The notes under the pieces: generated by a model
Told to the model about the DNA's origin: nothing
Databases searched by the model: none
What the model saw: the letters and a program-made list of their open reading frames with translations, nothing else
Shown: positions 7,586-16,897 of the stretch, in pieces
Numbering within the stretch: the stretch's first letter is position 1
Layout: each line of letters begins with the position of its first letter
Program-made: the position numbers and the translations under genes
Source: Betaproteobacteria bacterium
Lineage (GTDB): Bacteria; Acidobacteriota; Terriglobia; Acidiferrales; UBA7541
Reading direction: 5' to 3'
DNA: 64,000 nt
Assembly: GCA_903970165.1 (NCBI GenBank)
Contig: CAJCHZ010000072.1
Coordinates: 1 to 64,000 of the forward strand

Positions 7586-10051
7586 TCACTCGCTTCGCAA
7601 AGCCACCATCGGATCCACGCGCATCGCCCGCCGTGCCGGCACCGCGCACGCCACCAATGCCACAAACGTCAGCACCACGACCACGCTCCCCAGCACCGCC
7701 GGCTCCAGCGGCCGCACTCCATAAACCTCCGTAGCCACCGCCTTTTGCATCAACACCGCCCCAATAATCCCAAAAATCAATCCCACAAGAACCAGCTTCA
7801 ACCCTTCCCGCAAAACCAATTTCAAAACACTTCCCCGGCTGCTCCCCAGCGCCACGCGAATTCCAATCTCCCGCGTGCGCTGCGCCACCAGATACGCCAG
7901 CACGCCATAAATTCCCAGCGTCGCCAGAAATAAAGCCACTCCGCCAAACGAATTCGCTAGCAGCATCGCCGTCTTTCGCGAAGCCAGCGAAAGATCAATT
8001 CGCTCCGACATCGAATGCACATCGAAGACCGCCAGGTCCGGATCCAGCCGGAACACCTCCGCCCTCAGCGCGCGCACCACGGAGTCGGTGTCCCCCGCCG
8101 TCTTCGCGGCAAAGGTGAAGCTATTGTCCGGATTTTGCGCCATCGGAAAGTAATAGCCTCCAACCGTCACCCCGGAATCATCCAGACTCTCATAACGCAG
8201 CGTCCGCGCTACTCCCACGACCGTCAGAAAATCGGTTTGCTCATTAACACTCATCAAATTCTTCGGATCGTTAGGCCGGTATACTCGCCGCCCCACCGGA
8301 TCGCGGTTCGGCCAGAAATGTTGCGCCAGCCGCTCGTCCACGATGGCCACATGCAGGCTCTTCTCGTTGTCCCTCTCGTCGAAACTTCTCCCCTTCACAA
8401 TGGATATTCCCATCGCCTCGAAATAACCCGGGGTCGCGGCCATCCTCAGGGGCGAAACCAGGGATTCCCCAGGCTTCATCTCATAACCTTCGGCAAAAAT
8501 CACGCCATCGTTGTGCTGGCCGCTCATCGGAACTTCGTCGGTCGCTCCGGCGAGGGTCACTCCTGGAATCGCCCGCACCGCCGGCAGTGCCCGCTCCATG
8601 AACCTGTTCCAATCCTCAGGTTTGGAGTAGCGCGACTGCGGCAACTCCACCGAAGCTGTCACCACTCCCTCCGGCCGGAATCCCGGATCGACCTGCAGCA
8701 ACCGCCGGAAACTGGCCAGGAACAGCGCCGCTCCCACCAGCAGTGCGAACGCAAATCCGATCTGCGCCGCCACCAGCAACCCGCGCACACTTCGCGTTTT
8801 CTTTCCGGTCGTTCCCGTCCGGCTGTCCTCGTGCAACGCATCGTTGATTCCGATTTTTGAAACGCTCGCCACCGGAAACGATCCCACAAACAGCCCCGCA
8901 ATCACGGAAAGCCCTGCCGCGACCAGAATCACCGTCGCGCTTATGTGTACTTCCCCTGCCCGCGGCAGATGCTCCAATCCGATCGCGGTCAGCATCCGCA
9001 GTAATAACGCTCCTAGAAGTATCCCGCTCGCTCCGCCCGCAAGCGCCAGTCCCAGGTTCTCGATCACCAACTGCCGCGTAAGCTGCGTTCGCCCCGCACC
9101 CAGCGCCATCCGCGTCGCCATTTCCTTCCGCCGCAGGTTCAGCCGCGTAATCGCAAGGTTCGCAATGTTCAATCCACCGATCAGCAGCACCAGAATCGCT
9201 CCACCCCACAGCAAATAGAGCGTCCTTTTCACTCCCTCCGTCAGTATGTCTTGCAGTGTTTTCACTTCCGTGTGGAACCCCGCGTTGATCAGGATTTCTC
9301 TGAACTCTGGAAACCGCTCGAGATTTTCACTATTGATTGTATTCACCTGGGCCTGCACCTGCTCTCGCGTCGCTCCCGGCTTCAATCGCCCGATGTAATA
9401 CCAGTTGTTGCTGTGATGCTCCGTCTTCTGTCTCGCGCTGAACGCCAGCGGCATCCACAAACGCACCTCCGGATTGATAAAATCAAAATTGGCCGGCATC
9501 ACTCCGACGACCGTAAACGGCTGCCCGCTGATCCGTAGTTCGCGCCCAATCGCCGATTTATCTCCTCCATACAACTGCTTCCACATTCCGTCGCTCAAAA
9601 TCACTTCATGATCACGGCCAACCTCCCCTTCCTCCTCAAGAAACGGCCGTCCCAGCGCCGGAGCCACTCGCAACAACGTGAACCACGAGGGCGTAACCAC
9701 CATTCCGTGAATCCGCTGCGGCAATCCATTCAACTCCAGAGTCTGATCGTTTTGCTGGAACACCGCCTGGCTCTGAAACGCGGTTATCTCCCGCAGTCCG
9801 TCAAAATAGTCGCCCGAGCTGCTGTGGTTGAGGCCCGTAACGCCCGCTTTGGGATATTCGTTCTCCATCAAAAGAATGGAATTGGCTTCCGGCACAGGCA
9901 ACGGCTGCAACACAACAGAATTCACAATCGCAAACAACGCCGTATTCGCCGCAATGCACACCGCAAACGTCAGCAAAACCGTCAGTGCAAATCCCTTCGC
10001 TCGCCATAACGATCGCATCGCGTATTTCAAATCCAGGAGAAAACTCTCCAT
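7586..10051 (-). CDS. ADOP-family (MacB/FtsX-like) ABC transporter permease
   Basis: 821 residues. The N-terminal LKYAMRSLWRAKGFALTVLLTFAVCIAANTALFAIVNSVVLQPLPVP is the hallmark of acidobacterial duplicated orphan permeases. The order is TM1 (about 18-42), MacB-type periplasmic domain, a three-TM FtsX unit (about 275-400, with LRRKEMATRMALGAGRTQLTRQLVIE), a TM plus second periplasmic domain (about 430-680), and a second FtsX unit (about 695-815, with QRTREIGIRVALGSSRGSVLKLVLREGLKL). This duplication in one chain and the absence of an adjacent ATPase are normal for ADOPs. The partner ATPase and substrate are unknown. The presence of this gene is the strongest taxonomic clue to Acidobacteriota. 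Confidence 0.93.
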   Translation of the reverse strand: MESFLLDLKYAMRSLWRAKGFALTVLLTFAVCIAANTALFAIVNSVVLQPLPVPEANSILLMENEYPKAGVTGLNHSSSGDYFDGLREITAFQSQAVFQQNDQTLELNGLPQRIHGMVVTPSWFTLLRVAPALGRPFLEEEGEVGRDHEVILSDGMWKQLYGGDKSAIGRELRISGQPFTVVGVMPANFDFINPEVRLWMPLAFSARQKTEHHSNNWYYIGRLKPGATREQVQAQVNTINSENLERFPEFREILINAGFHTEVKTLQDILTEGVKRTLYLLWGGAILVLLIGGLNIANLAITRLNLRRKEMATRMALGAGRTQLTRQLVIENLGLALAGGASGILLGALLLRMLTAIGLEHLPRAGEVHISATVILVAAGLSVIAGLFVGSFPVASVSKIGINDALHEDSRTGTTGKKTRSVRGLLVAAQIGFAFALLVGAALFLASFRRLLQVDPGFRPEGVVTASVELPQSRYSKPEDWNRFMERALPAVRAIPGVTLAGATDEVPMSGQHNDGVIFAEGYEMKPGESLVSPLRMAATPGYFEAMGISIVKGRSFDERDNEKSLHVAIVDERLAQHFWPNRDPVGRRVYRPNDPKNLMSVNEQTDFLTVVGVARTLRYESLDDSGVTVGGYYFPMAQNPDNSFTFAAKTAGDTDSVVRALRAEVFRLDPDLAVFDVHSMSERIDLSLASRKTAMLLANSFGGVALFLATLGIYGVLAYLVAQRTREIGIRVALGSSRGSVLKLVLREGLKLVLVGLIFGIIGAVLMQKAVATEVYGVRPLEPAVLGSVVVVLTFVALVACAVPARRAMRVDPMVALRSE

Positions 10052-10154
10052 AAATGCCCTCCCTGGCTAAACGAGCCCGCTTTCAGAGAATCTCCAGGCA
10101 CACTCCCGCCGCCTCTTCTTCCATACGAACAGACGCCGGCAAAGGTTCACTCGT

Positions 10155-11162
10155 TTGCGAACCCACGTTTCCCTGCTCCGGCCCAATCAACATCTTTCGA
10201 GAAATAATGATAACTTGGATCCCGCAACGAGCACCCGATTAGCGATCCTCCTGCGAGCCTTGAGGCAGGTTCTTTCCTTGAAGAGACTCCACATTCCTGG
10301 CCTCATGGACATCGTCAACATCGACGATCCCAAGGAAATAGTGGATCTGAGCCACGACTATCGGATGGATCGGAAATTCCATCTGCGCTTCCCCATCTTG
10401 AATTGGCTAACCCTGAAACGTTCTCTGAGCGTTCTTTCGTTTGAGGGAAAGCGCTTTCCAACGATGGTGCCGCGGGACTCGGCCCAGCGGGCTTCGGCGC
10501 AAGCGAAGTTGGGTGCGGAGCTGGATGCCAAAGCCTCATCCACGCGTGAGGGGCCGGGAGAATTAGAGCCACTCGCTTCCTGGATCAGGGGTGGGGGCTC
10601 TGATTCTCAGGTGGGCCTGCTTGTCCAGCAAGTGGTCGGGCGATTGTTCTCTCCTGCGTTTGTTGCGACCCAAGAGAGTTGGGATGCCGCAAAAATTCTC
10701 GTGACGGCGCCTCGCTCAAACTGGTTAAAAAGTCTCTGGTGGCTTCTTACCGGGAAAGTTCGCCGTGCGAAACTTCTTTTGGCCGGCATGGTCAACGGAG
10801 ATCTCTGCGCGGTGAATGGCATCGGGATAGCCTCACACAACATCGTAAAAAGCCTCGTGCAGATGAGATGCCTCTACTCGGACCCAGGTACCCGAGGATT
10901 GCTTTCGCCCGAGGAGGCTGTCCTGCGCTGCCTGGCTGCTCCCGTAAGTCTCTTTCGGCAACCTACCTCGGCAGGAGAAGTGAAAGGCTGTCCATTTTCG
11001 AAAAACTCCCTGTTTGTTCTCGCGATCGGAAAAGCCAGCAAATCCGCCGGTGGTCGTTCCCTGATTTTTATGGATGATAGTTGGAGCGGCTGTCCCGCCG
11101 CCCAGTGGCTGCCGGCAATGCTGGAAGGTGTGTGGAAACGGGCTTCTACAGAGCCTTCGTGA
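10155..11162 (+). CDS. Uncharacterised protein with degenerate cytochrome P450-like features
   Basis: 335 residues; the start is uncertain, since 10155 is the first in-frame ATG and no strong ribosome site is seen. The N-terminal part (MDIVNIDDPKEIVDLSHDYRMDR) resembles the opening of bacterial P450s. Near the C-terminus, SPEEAVLRCLAAPVSLFRQPT aligns by eye with the K-helix region and FMDDSWSGCPAAQWLPAMLEGVW with the heme-Cys loop. The canonical ExxR Glu is missing, the Cys loop has an unusual spacing, and no AGxDT I-helix motif is seen. Heme binding or monooxygenase activity is therefore doubtful. It may belong to a P450-derived family, and the similarity is only my visual judgement. Confidence 0.55.
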   Translation: MRTHVSLLRPNQHLSRNNDNLDPATSTRLAILLRALRQVLSLKRLHIPGLMDIVNIDDPKEIVDLSHDYRMDRKFHLRFPILNWLTLKRSLSVLSFEGKRFPTMVPRDSAQRASAQAKLGAELDAKASSTREGPGELEPLASWIRGGGSDSQVGLLVQQVVGRLFSPAFVATQESWDAAKILVTAPRSNWLKSLWWLLTGKVRRAKLLLAGMVNGDLCAVNGIGIASHNIVKSLVQMRCLYSDPGTRGLLSPEEAVLRCLAAPVSLFRQPTSAGEVKGCPFSKNSLFVLAIGKASKSAGGRSLIFMDDSWSGCPAAQWLPAMLEGVWKRASTEPS

Positions 11163-11261
11163 GCGTTTCGGTAAATGGCTGCCAGTCATGAACCCAAGTT
11201 CCTTTCGGTTCGACAAAATTCGAATCTTGCGTGTCTCGCCTGCTGACGCGATACTGTTTGT

Positions 11262-12206
11262 ATGCCCGCCGCATCTTCCAATGCCGCTTTGCGCGTTACC
11301 GGTTTGCGTAAAGCCTACCAGGACGTCGTTGCCGTAAATGGCCTCGACCTTGAAGTTCGCGCCGGCGAATGCTTTGGCCTTCTTGGCCCCAACGGCGCCG
11401 GGAAGACAACGACCGTGGAAATTTGCGAAGGGCTTACTGTGCCCGACTCCGGCGAAGTCGAACTCCTCGGCATGCATTGGAGCTCCGAAGCCGAGCAGCT
11501 TCGGCAGCGCCTCGGCATTCAGTTGCAGGACACGCAGCTTTCCGAAAAACTTACTGTGCACGAAACACTGCGTCTCTTCCGCAGCTTTTTCGATCAAGGC
11601 CCCGGCGCGGACGAAGCTATTGCGCTCGTCCAGCTTGAAGAAAAAAAGAATTCTCGCGTCGGCAATCTTTCCGGCGGCCAGAAGCAGCGCCTCGCTCTCG
11701 CTTGCGCGCTGGTCGGCGACCCCGATTTTCTTTTTCTCGATGAACCCACCACGGGCCTCGACCCGCAAGCCCGCCGCCAGCTTTGGGATCTCATCGAGCA
11801 ATTCAAGTCCTCCGGCCGCACGATTCTTCTCACCACACATTACATGGACGAAGCCGAGCGCCTCTGCGAGCGCGTCGCCATCATGGATAACGGCAAACAA
11901 ATCGCTCTCGGCACGCCTCGCGAGTTGATCGCTTCCATCTGCGCCGAACATCTCGTGGCATTTTCCGCTGGCGCGAAATCGCAGTCTCTCGACCTTCCGG
12001 CCCTCCGCAAAATCAGCGGCGTCCGCGACGTTCGCTCCGAAAAGGGCACGGTGGAAATGCAAGTCACCGAGCTGCACCTGGCCGTGCCCGCTCTGCTGGC
12101 CGAGTTGACGCGCCAAAATATCCCGCTCACCGAGCTGAGCACCCATTCCGCCACCCTCGAGGACGTCTTCGTCTCTCTGACAGGACGCCATCTCCGCGAT
12201 GAATAA
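11262..12206 (+). CDS. ABC-2 type exporter, ATP-binding protein
   Basis: 314 residues. Walker A GPNGAGKTTT, Q-loop, signature LSGGQKQRLALA, Walker B FLFLDEPTTGLD and H-loop TTHYMDEAE are all present. The C-terminal extension after about residue 225 (DNGKQIALGTPRELIAS...LEDVFVSLTGRHLRD) is that of CcmA/DrrA-like exporters of drugs, lipids or polysaccharides. It is followed 18 bases later by its permease at 12225, so the two form one operon. The cargo is unknown. Confidence 0.93.
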   Translation: MPAASSNAALRVTGLRKAYQDVVAVNGLDLEVRAGECFGLLGPNGAGKTTTVEICEGLTVPDSGEVELLGMHWSSEAEQLRQRLGIQLQDTQLSEKLTVHETLRLFRSFFDQGPGADEAIALVQLEEKKNSRVGNLSGGQKQRLALACALVGDPDFLFLDEPTTGLDPQARRQLWDLIEQFKSSGRTILLTTHYMDEAERLCERVAIMDNGKQIALGTPRELIASICAEHLVAFSAGAKSQSLDLPALRKISGVRDVRSEKGTVEMQVTELHLAVPALLAELTRQNIPLTELSTHSATLEDVFVSLTGRHLRDE

Positions 12207-12224
12207 GCAACGAGAACAAATCCT

Positions 12225-13322
12225 ATGAGTGAAACCACTGCCATCCCCGAAATTCGCGCCCGCGCAGCGGAGAAAAAATCCCCGCGCGGAAAAACTTTTG
12301 CCGAACACGCTCTCGTCCAACTGACCATCGTGCGCTTCCTGGAAACTCTCCGCGAACCGGAAGCCCTCTTCTGGATTTTCGCTTTTCCGATTCTTCTCGC
12401 GGCCGGCCTGGGCCTCGCTTTCCGCAACAAACCCGCGGAGGTCCTGAAAATCGCGGCCACGTCTCGAGCGATCACACAATCTCTCCAAAGAGAAAAGCTT
12501 CTCGCCGTCCAGCAAATGGACTCGCACGACGCGGAGGAAGCGCTACGCACCGGCAAAATTGCACTGCTCGCCGTGCCCGGCGAAAACGGCGCCGTCACCT
12601 ACCGCTACGACGACACCAACCCGGAAGGGCGCACTGCGCGCATGCTTGCCGATCGCGCCGTACAGCAAGCCGCCGGCCGCGTCGACCCTGTCCACGCCAG
12701 CGACGAGATCCTGCGCGAGCCAGGATCGCGCTACATCGACTTCCTCATTCCCGGCCTGATCGGTATGAACCTGATGGGGAGCGCGATCTGGGGCATGGGC
12801 TTCACCGTTGTGGATGCGCGGCGCAAAAAACTCCTGAAGCGGCTCGTCGCGACGCCCATGCCGAAGCCATATTTCCTGCTGGCCTATTTGCTCTCGCGTA
12901 TCCTGATGCTCGTTCTCGAAGTCGGCATCGTTCTGGGATTCGGCGCCTGGATCTTTCACGTGCCGGTGCGCGGCTCGCTGCTCAGTCTTGCCGCGGTGTG
13001 CCTGATCGGCTCGCTGGCATTCAGCGCGCTGGGACTGCTTCTGGCGTCGCGCGCAAGAACGATTGAAGCGGCTTCCGGCTTAATGAATGCCGTCATGCTG
13101 CCGATGTGGATCGCGTCAGGCGTGTTTTTTTCGGCGCAGCGATTTCCCGACGTGGTGCAGCCCATTATCAAAGCGCTTCCGCTGACGGCAGCGATTGATG
13201 CCCTGCGTGCGAACATGTTGCAGGGGGCAAATCTCGTGCAGCTTGGGCCGCAGATGGGCGTTCTTGCGGTTTGGATGATTGTCAGCTTCGTGCTCGCGTT
13301 GAAGCTTTTTCGCTGGCGTTAA
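12225..13322 (+). CDS. ABC-2 type exporter, permease protein
   Basis: 365 residues. A cytoplasmic N-terminus is followed by TM1 (about 45-65), a large extracytoplasmic domain (about 70-170), then five TM segments between about 175 and 362. The family signature FLIPGLIGMNLMGSAIWGMGFTVVDARRKKLLKRLVATPMPKPYFLLAY is present. This is the YhgE/YbhR-type layout with a big loop after TM1, as in DrrB-like and YbhS-like permeases. It pairs with the ATPase directly upstream and faces tail to tail with a second ABC-2 permease at 13396. Confidence 0.9.
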   Translation: MSETTAIPEIRARAAEKKSPRGKTFAEHALVQLTIVRFLETLREPEALFWIFAFPILLAAGLGLAFRNKPAEVLKIAATSRAITQSLQREKLLAVQQMDSHDAEEALRTGKIALLAVPGENGAVTYRYDDTNPEGRTARMLADRAVQQAAGRVDPVHASDEILREPGSRYIDFLIPGLIGMNLMGSAIWGMGFTVVDARRKKLLKRLVATPMPKPYFLLAYLLSRILMLVLEVGIVLGFGAWIFHVPVRGSLLSLAAVCLIGSLAFSALGLLLASRARTIEAASGLMNAVMLPMWIASGVFFSAQRFPDVVQPIIKALPLTAAIDALRANMLQGANLVQLGPQMGVLAVWMIVSFVLALKLFRWR

Positions 13323-13395
13323 ATCGTTTTCCGCCACAAACTTCCGATAACTCGAATCTCTTAAGAGGCGATCGGTTCGCTCACTTTTCGCGCAA

Positions 13396-14166
13396 TCAGC
13401 TTACGGATTTTTTCTGGAATTGGCGCAAGCCCACGAACAGCAGGAGCGCGTTGAATCCCACGAGCGCGACAAACACGGCCAACAGCGAAAGGTGCGGAAA
13501 TTGCGGCACGAGCGTGGCGCGCAGCCCCTCGCTGGCATAGACCAGAGGATTCACCAGCACGGCTTTCTGCATGATGGGAAACTTATCGAGCGCGCTCCAC
13601 GGATAATACGTGCAGCCGAAAAAAATCATGGGCGCCACGACCAGAGAAAACATCAAGCCGATGTGCGTCTGCTCAATGCTGCAGCCGAGCGCCAGGCCGC
13701 CGCAGGCCGAAAAGAGCGCGACCAGGAAGGCCACGGCCGCAAAAAGCACCGGCCGGTGAAGGGTTAAATCCACACCGGGGCGCAGCAGCAGCCACGCCGC
13801 GGGAATAACCATCAATCCCGCGACGAGAGCTTGCAGCGTGCCGGCCACAACTTTCTCAATCGCGACCCAGGAAATGTCCATCGGCGCGAGGAGCCGGTCT
13901 TCGATTTCGCGCGTGAACTGGAATTCGCCGATGAGCGGCATGGCTACCGCCCAGATTCCAGTGCCGACCATGCACAGCGCCATAATGCCGGGAAGAAGCA
14001 GGCTTTTGTAGTTGGCCGGCATGTAGCCGCTGCCGACCATTACGCGCCCGAAAATAATCACGAACATCAGGGGCTGCAGGAACGTCTGAAACAGAATCGC
14101 GACGATGTTGCGCCGCGCTACACGCGCGTCGCGCGCCAGCATGGCCAGAAACGCTTTGAGGTTCAT
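13396..14166 (-). CDS. ABC-2 type exporter permease (second system)
   Basis: 256 residues from the ATG at 14166, which overlaps the stop of the upstream ATPase as ATGA, so translation is coupled. Six TM segments are predicted, with the ABC-2 core sequence GSGYMPANYKSLLLPGIMALCMVGTGIWAVAMPLIGEFQFTREIEDRLLAPMDISWVAIEKVVAGTLQALVAGLMVIPAAW. The compact form without a large loop is like NodJ/DrrB and differs from the neighbouring 12225 permease. The product exports an unknown substrate with the ATPase at 14163-15185. Confidence 0.9.
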   Translation of the reverse strand: MNLKAFLAMLARDARVARRNIVAILFQTFLQPLMFVIIFGRVMVGSGYMPANYKSLLLPGIMALCMVGTGIWAVAMPLIGEFQFTREIEDRLLAPMDISWVAIEKVVAGTLQALVAGLMVIPAAWLLLRPGVDLTLHRPVLFAAVAFLVALFSACGGLALGCSIEQTHIGLMFSLVVAPMIFFGCTYYPWSALDKFPIMQKAVLVNPLVYASEGLRATLVPQFPHLSLLAVFVALVGFNALLLFVGLRQFQKKSVS

Positions 14167-15185
14167 TCGCGCAAGCTCCTGCCGGTGTGGTGCAAGAAAA
14201 GATTCTCGAGGCTGGGTTCGGAAATGTGTACATCGCACAGCTCGACGCTGGCCGCGAGCGCGAGATTGGCGATTTCGCCGATGAGCGGCCCGCCGCGGTC
14301 GGCGTAAACATCCATGCCGTTATTTTCCGTTGCGCGCACTTCGCGCACCCCGGCCAATGCCTGCATTCTTTGCAGCAGCTCCGTCGATTGCTGGCCGAAC
14401 CGCAAGCGCAGCAAGTAGCCGCCGGGGACGCTCGACTTCAATTCCTGTGGAGTACCCAGCGCGATGATTTTGCCGTGGTCGACAATGGCCAGACGCTGGC
14501 AGAGCGCGTCGGCTTCTTCCATGTTGTGGGTGGTCAGCAGAACGGTTTTTCCGCTCTGGTTGTACTCGCGAATGATTTCCCACAAAAGCAGGCGCGTTTG
14601 CGGATCGAGCCCGGAGCTGGGCTCATCGAGAAAAAGAACCTGCGGATCATGCATCATGGCGCGGGCGATGGAAAGGCGCTGCATCATGCCGCCGGAAAAA
14701 CCGCGGACGAGCTGATCGGCGCGGTCCGTGAGCTTGAATCGCTCCAGCAGCGACGCGGACCGAGAGGACCGTTCCTGAGAACTCAAACCGAAATAGGCGC
14801 CGTGAAAAATCAGAATTTCGCGGGCCGTCAGCGAAAAGTCGAGATTGGGCCGCTGCGCGACGACGCCGATCAGGCGCTTGACGGCTGTTTGTTCCTTCCA
14901 GACGTCGTGGTCACCAATCCAGGCCTGGCCGGAGGTTGGCCGGACTCGCGTGGTCAGAATTCCGACGGTGGTGGATTTTCCGGCGCCATTGGGGCCGAGC
15001 AGGCAGAAAATTTCGCCGGAGCGAACTTCGAGCGACATGCCGTTGAGCGCCACGACTTCCGGCTTGGGCTGTTTTCCTTTGCCGCGTTTTGCGGCAAAAG
15101 AAAATGCCCCGCCGGAGCCCGCCGCAAGCGGCGGCGCCGTGTTATAGACCTTGCGTAATTCGCTCGTGCGTATGCCGGCTGGCAT
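14163..15185 (-). CDS. ABC-2 type exporter, ATP-binding protein (second system)
   Basis: 340 residues. An unusual insert rich in Gly, Lys and Ala (SGGAFSFAAKRGKGKQPKPE, residues 23-42) precedes strand 2. Walker A GPNGAGKST, signature FSGGMMQRLSIARA, Walker B VLFLDEPSSGLD and H-loop TTHNMEEAD are all present. The C-terminal regulatory part (PSLENLFLHHTGRSLRE) is DrrA/NodI-like. The gene is coupled to the permease gene by an ATGA overlap. Confidence 0.93.
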   Translation of the reverse strand: MPAGIRTSELRKVYNTAPPLAAGSGGAFSFAAKRGKGKQPKPEVVALNGMSLEVRSGEIFCLLGPNGAGKSTTVGILTTRVRPTSGQAWIGDHDVWKEQTAVKRLIGVVAQRPNLDFSLTAREILIFHGAYFGLSSQERSSRSASLLERFKLTDRADQLVRGFSGGMMQRLSIARAMMHDPQVLFLDEPSSGLDPQTRLLLWEIIREYNQSGKTVLLTTHNMEEADALCQRLAIVDHGKIIALGTPQELKSSVPGGYLLRLRFGQQSTELLQRMQALAGVREVRATENNGMDVYADRGGPLIGEIANLALAASVELCDVHISEPSLENLFLHHTGRSLRE

Positions 15186-15379
15186 TACTCAATTCCTCTC
15201 ATCCTTACTTAACTTACGAAGGTGCCCGCGCAAAGATTACGGGGCTCCGCGCCATTCTCAAGCCTTTCCTTGCGCCTTCGCGCTGTGACAGAGCTTGGCA
15301 TGATTCCAGAGGAGCGCGAGGCTTGTCAATGAACGACGCCACTCGGAATTGCGCTCGCCGTCATCGAAGATTTTCATGC

Positions 15380-15997
15380 TTAGCCTCCCGAATAGCGTTC
15401 CTCTTTCCACGGGTCACCGTAAGCGTGGTAGCCGTTGCGCTCCCAGAAACCGAGGCGGTCGTGATCCAGGAGCATGAAGCCGCGGACCCACTTGACGCTT
15501 TTCCAGGCGTAGAGATGAGGAACGATAAGGCGCAGAGGGCCGCCGTGTTCGCCTGTAAGCGGCTCGCCGTCATGGTCGAAGGCAAAGAGTACGTTGGGGT
15601 GCAGCAAATCTTCGAGCGGCACGTTGGCGGTGTAGCCTTCCTCGGCAAGGATGAGCGCGAAGTGAGCCTCCGGCTTTGGGTGGATGAGTTTCATGACGTC
15701 GGTGAAGAGGACGCCTTTCCAGCGATTATCGAGGCGGCTCCAGCGCGTGACGCAATGAAAATCGGAAGTGATTTCGTTCTGCGGAAGAGCGCGAAACTCG
15801 TTCCAGGTGAGCCGTTTCGGTTCTTCGACGTCGCCGGAAATTTTGAAGTCCCATTTCGCCGGGTCGAAGTGCGGGATGCTGCCGTAATGAAGCACCGGCC
15901 ATTTCAGCGTGAGCGATTGTCCCGGCGGCAGACGGCCTTCGGCCTTGGCTTTGTTTTCCAGTTCTTTGCGTGTTCCTAGTTCTCCAAATAATGACAT
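15380..15997 (-). CDS. Sulfite-oxidase-like molybdopterin oxidoreductase (YuiH type)
   Basis: 205 residues from the ATG at 15997 (GAGGAAG upstream). It has only the Mo-cofactor domain: WPVLHYGSIPHFDPAKWDFKISGDVEEPKRLTWNEFRALP, then the cofactor-ligating Cys in DFHCVTRWSRLDNRWKGV. After that come HGGPLRLIVPHLYAWKSVKWVRGFMLLD and the ending WERNGYHAYGDPWKEERY. No twin-arginine signal or heme domain is seen, in keeping with cytoplasmic YuiH-like proteins. The natural substrate of this subfamily is not established. It stands alone on the minus strand. Confidence 0.88.
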   Translation of the reverse strand: MSLFGELGTRKELENKAKAEGRLPPGQSLTLKWPVLHYGSIPHFDPAKWDFKISGDVEEPKRLTWNEFRALPQNEITSDFHCVTRWSRLDNRWKGVLFTDVMKLIHPKPEAHFALILAEEGYTANVPLEDLLHPNVLFAFDHDGEPLTGEHGGPLRLIVPHLYAWKSVKWVRGFMLLDHDRLGFWERNGYHAYGDPWKEERYSGG

Positions 15998-16897
15998 TCG
16001 ATCTTCCTCAAGTTCGATTGTGCCCATGACAGAAGCGGGGGGCAAGCCTCGCCCCTACGGATTCCAGTGCAGCATTTTCGATGCAGCATGGAAATCAGGG
16101 GGGACGTCGGCATAGGTGCGCGGAGGACGTTGGATGCAGGCATTCTGAATCAGGTTCGAGATGTTTGACATTTATATACTTTTAAAAACAAAGACTTAGA
16201 AAGGGGAGCCGGGAAAAAAGCAGAAAAATGGACCCTGGGTCCCCCCCCCTGTTTTTGTAAAGATTTGATTCTATGTGGTTTACATGGCAAAAGATGTGAT
16301 TCTAGAGAGGTTGGCAGCCGATCGCTGACCGTCAGTTGTGGCAAGACGAAGGGGGAGGAGCGAATCTTGACCGCTTGGGAGAAGTGCGGAAGTTGGTGGG
16401 CCAAGCATAAACAATCATAGCGCAGAATCTGATTACTGTCAAGCTACAGTACTGTAGTTTTATCATTCGAACACGAGACGAGGAAGTGGTGCGGATGGGA
16501 GGACTTGGCGGGAATTTGCGAGTTTGATGAGACGAGAAAAGACAGTGAGTAGAGAATCGTGAGTGGGGGAATTACTGAGACTTTGGATGGGCTGAACATC
16601 GGCAGACTCCCTGCGTTGCGCCCGCCGCAATAGCGACGACGCACGCCTTTTCGTGAAGTTTGCGACAGGACGGGAAGCGTAGCAACGAAGGAGCAATTTC
16701 TGCAGGGCAGATTTGGTATACGAGGAGCATCTGGTGATGGCGTGTGTGGTCGCTGACCGAATCAGGGGCGATTTCTTTCTCGGAATCGGGGTCATTCCCG
16801 CACTGATCGAGTTTTATGCAAGGATTGTGAGTATGGAAGAACTCGAATTTGTTTCTTGATACGCTGTGTCAAATGGTCGCTGCGCCAGCCCTGACAT
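15998..16897. other. Long non-coding stretch with palindromes
   Basis: About 900 bases with no convincing gene on either strand; the frames of 60-110 residues here have no coding character. It holds a GC palindrome followed by TACGG (arms GGGGC and GCCCC, 16039-16055), a run of nine C (16241-16249), and a perfect 14-base palindrome CTACAGTACTGTAG (16444-16457) just before TTTTATC. The last has the look of a repressor site. Confidence 0.5.

Noticed and set aside
10833..12527. 564-residue open frame on the minus strand
   Set aside because: It lies opposite two clear ABC genes and the P450-like gene; no motif, and such antisense frames are common in GC-rich DNA.
13000..14000. Possible replication origin at the skew switch
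   Set aside because: No dnaA, dnaN, gidA or DnaA-box cluster is seen, and the skew sign flips back later in the window.
14187..15158. 323-residue open frame on the plus strand
   Set aside because: Antisense to the ATPase at 14163-15185, which carries all Walker motifs.
16463..16795. 110-residue frame on the minus strand
   Set aside because: Composition is Ser/Arg/Leu-rich with no structure; it lies in a gene-free stretch and has no ribosome site.
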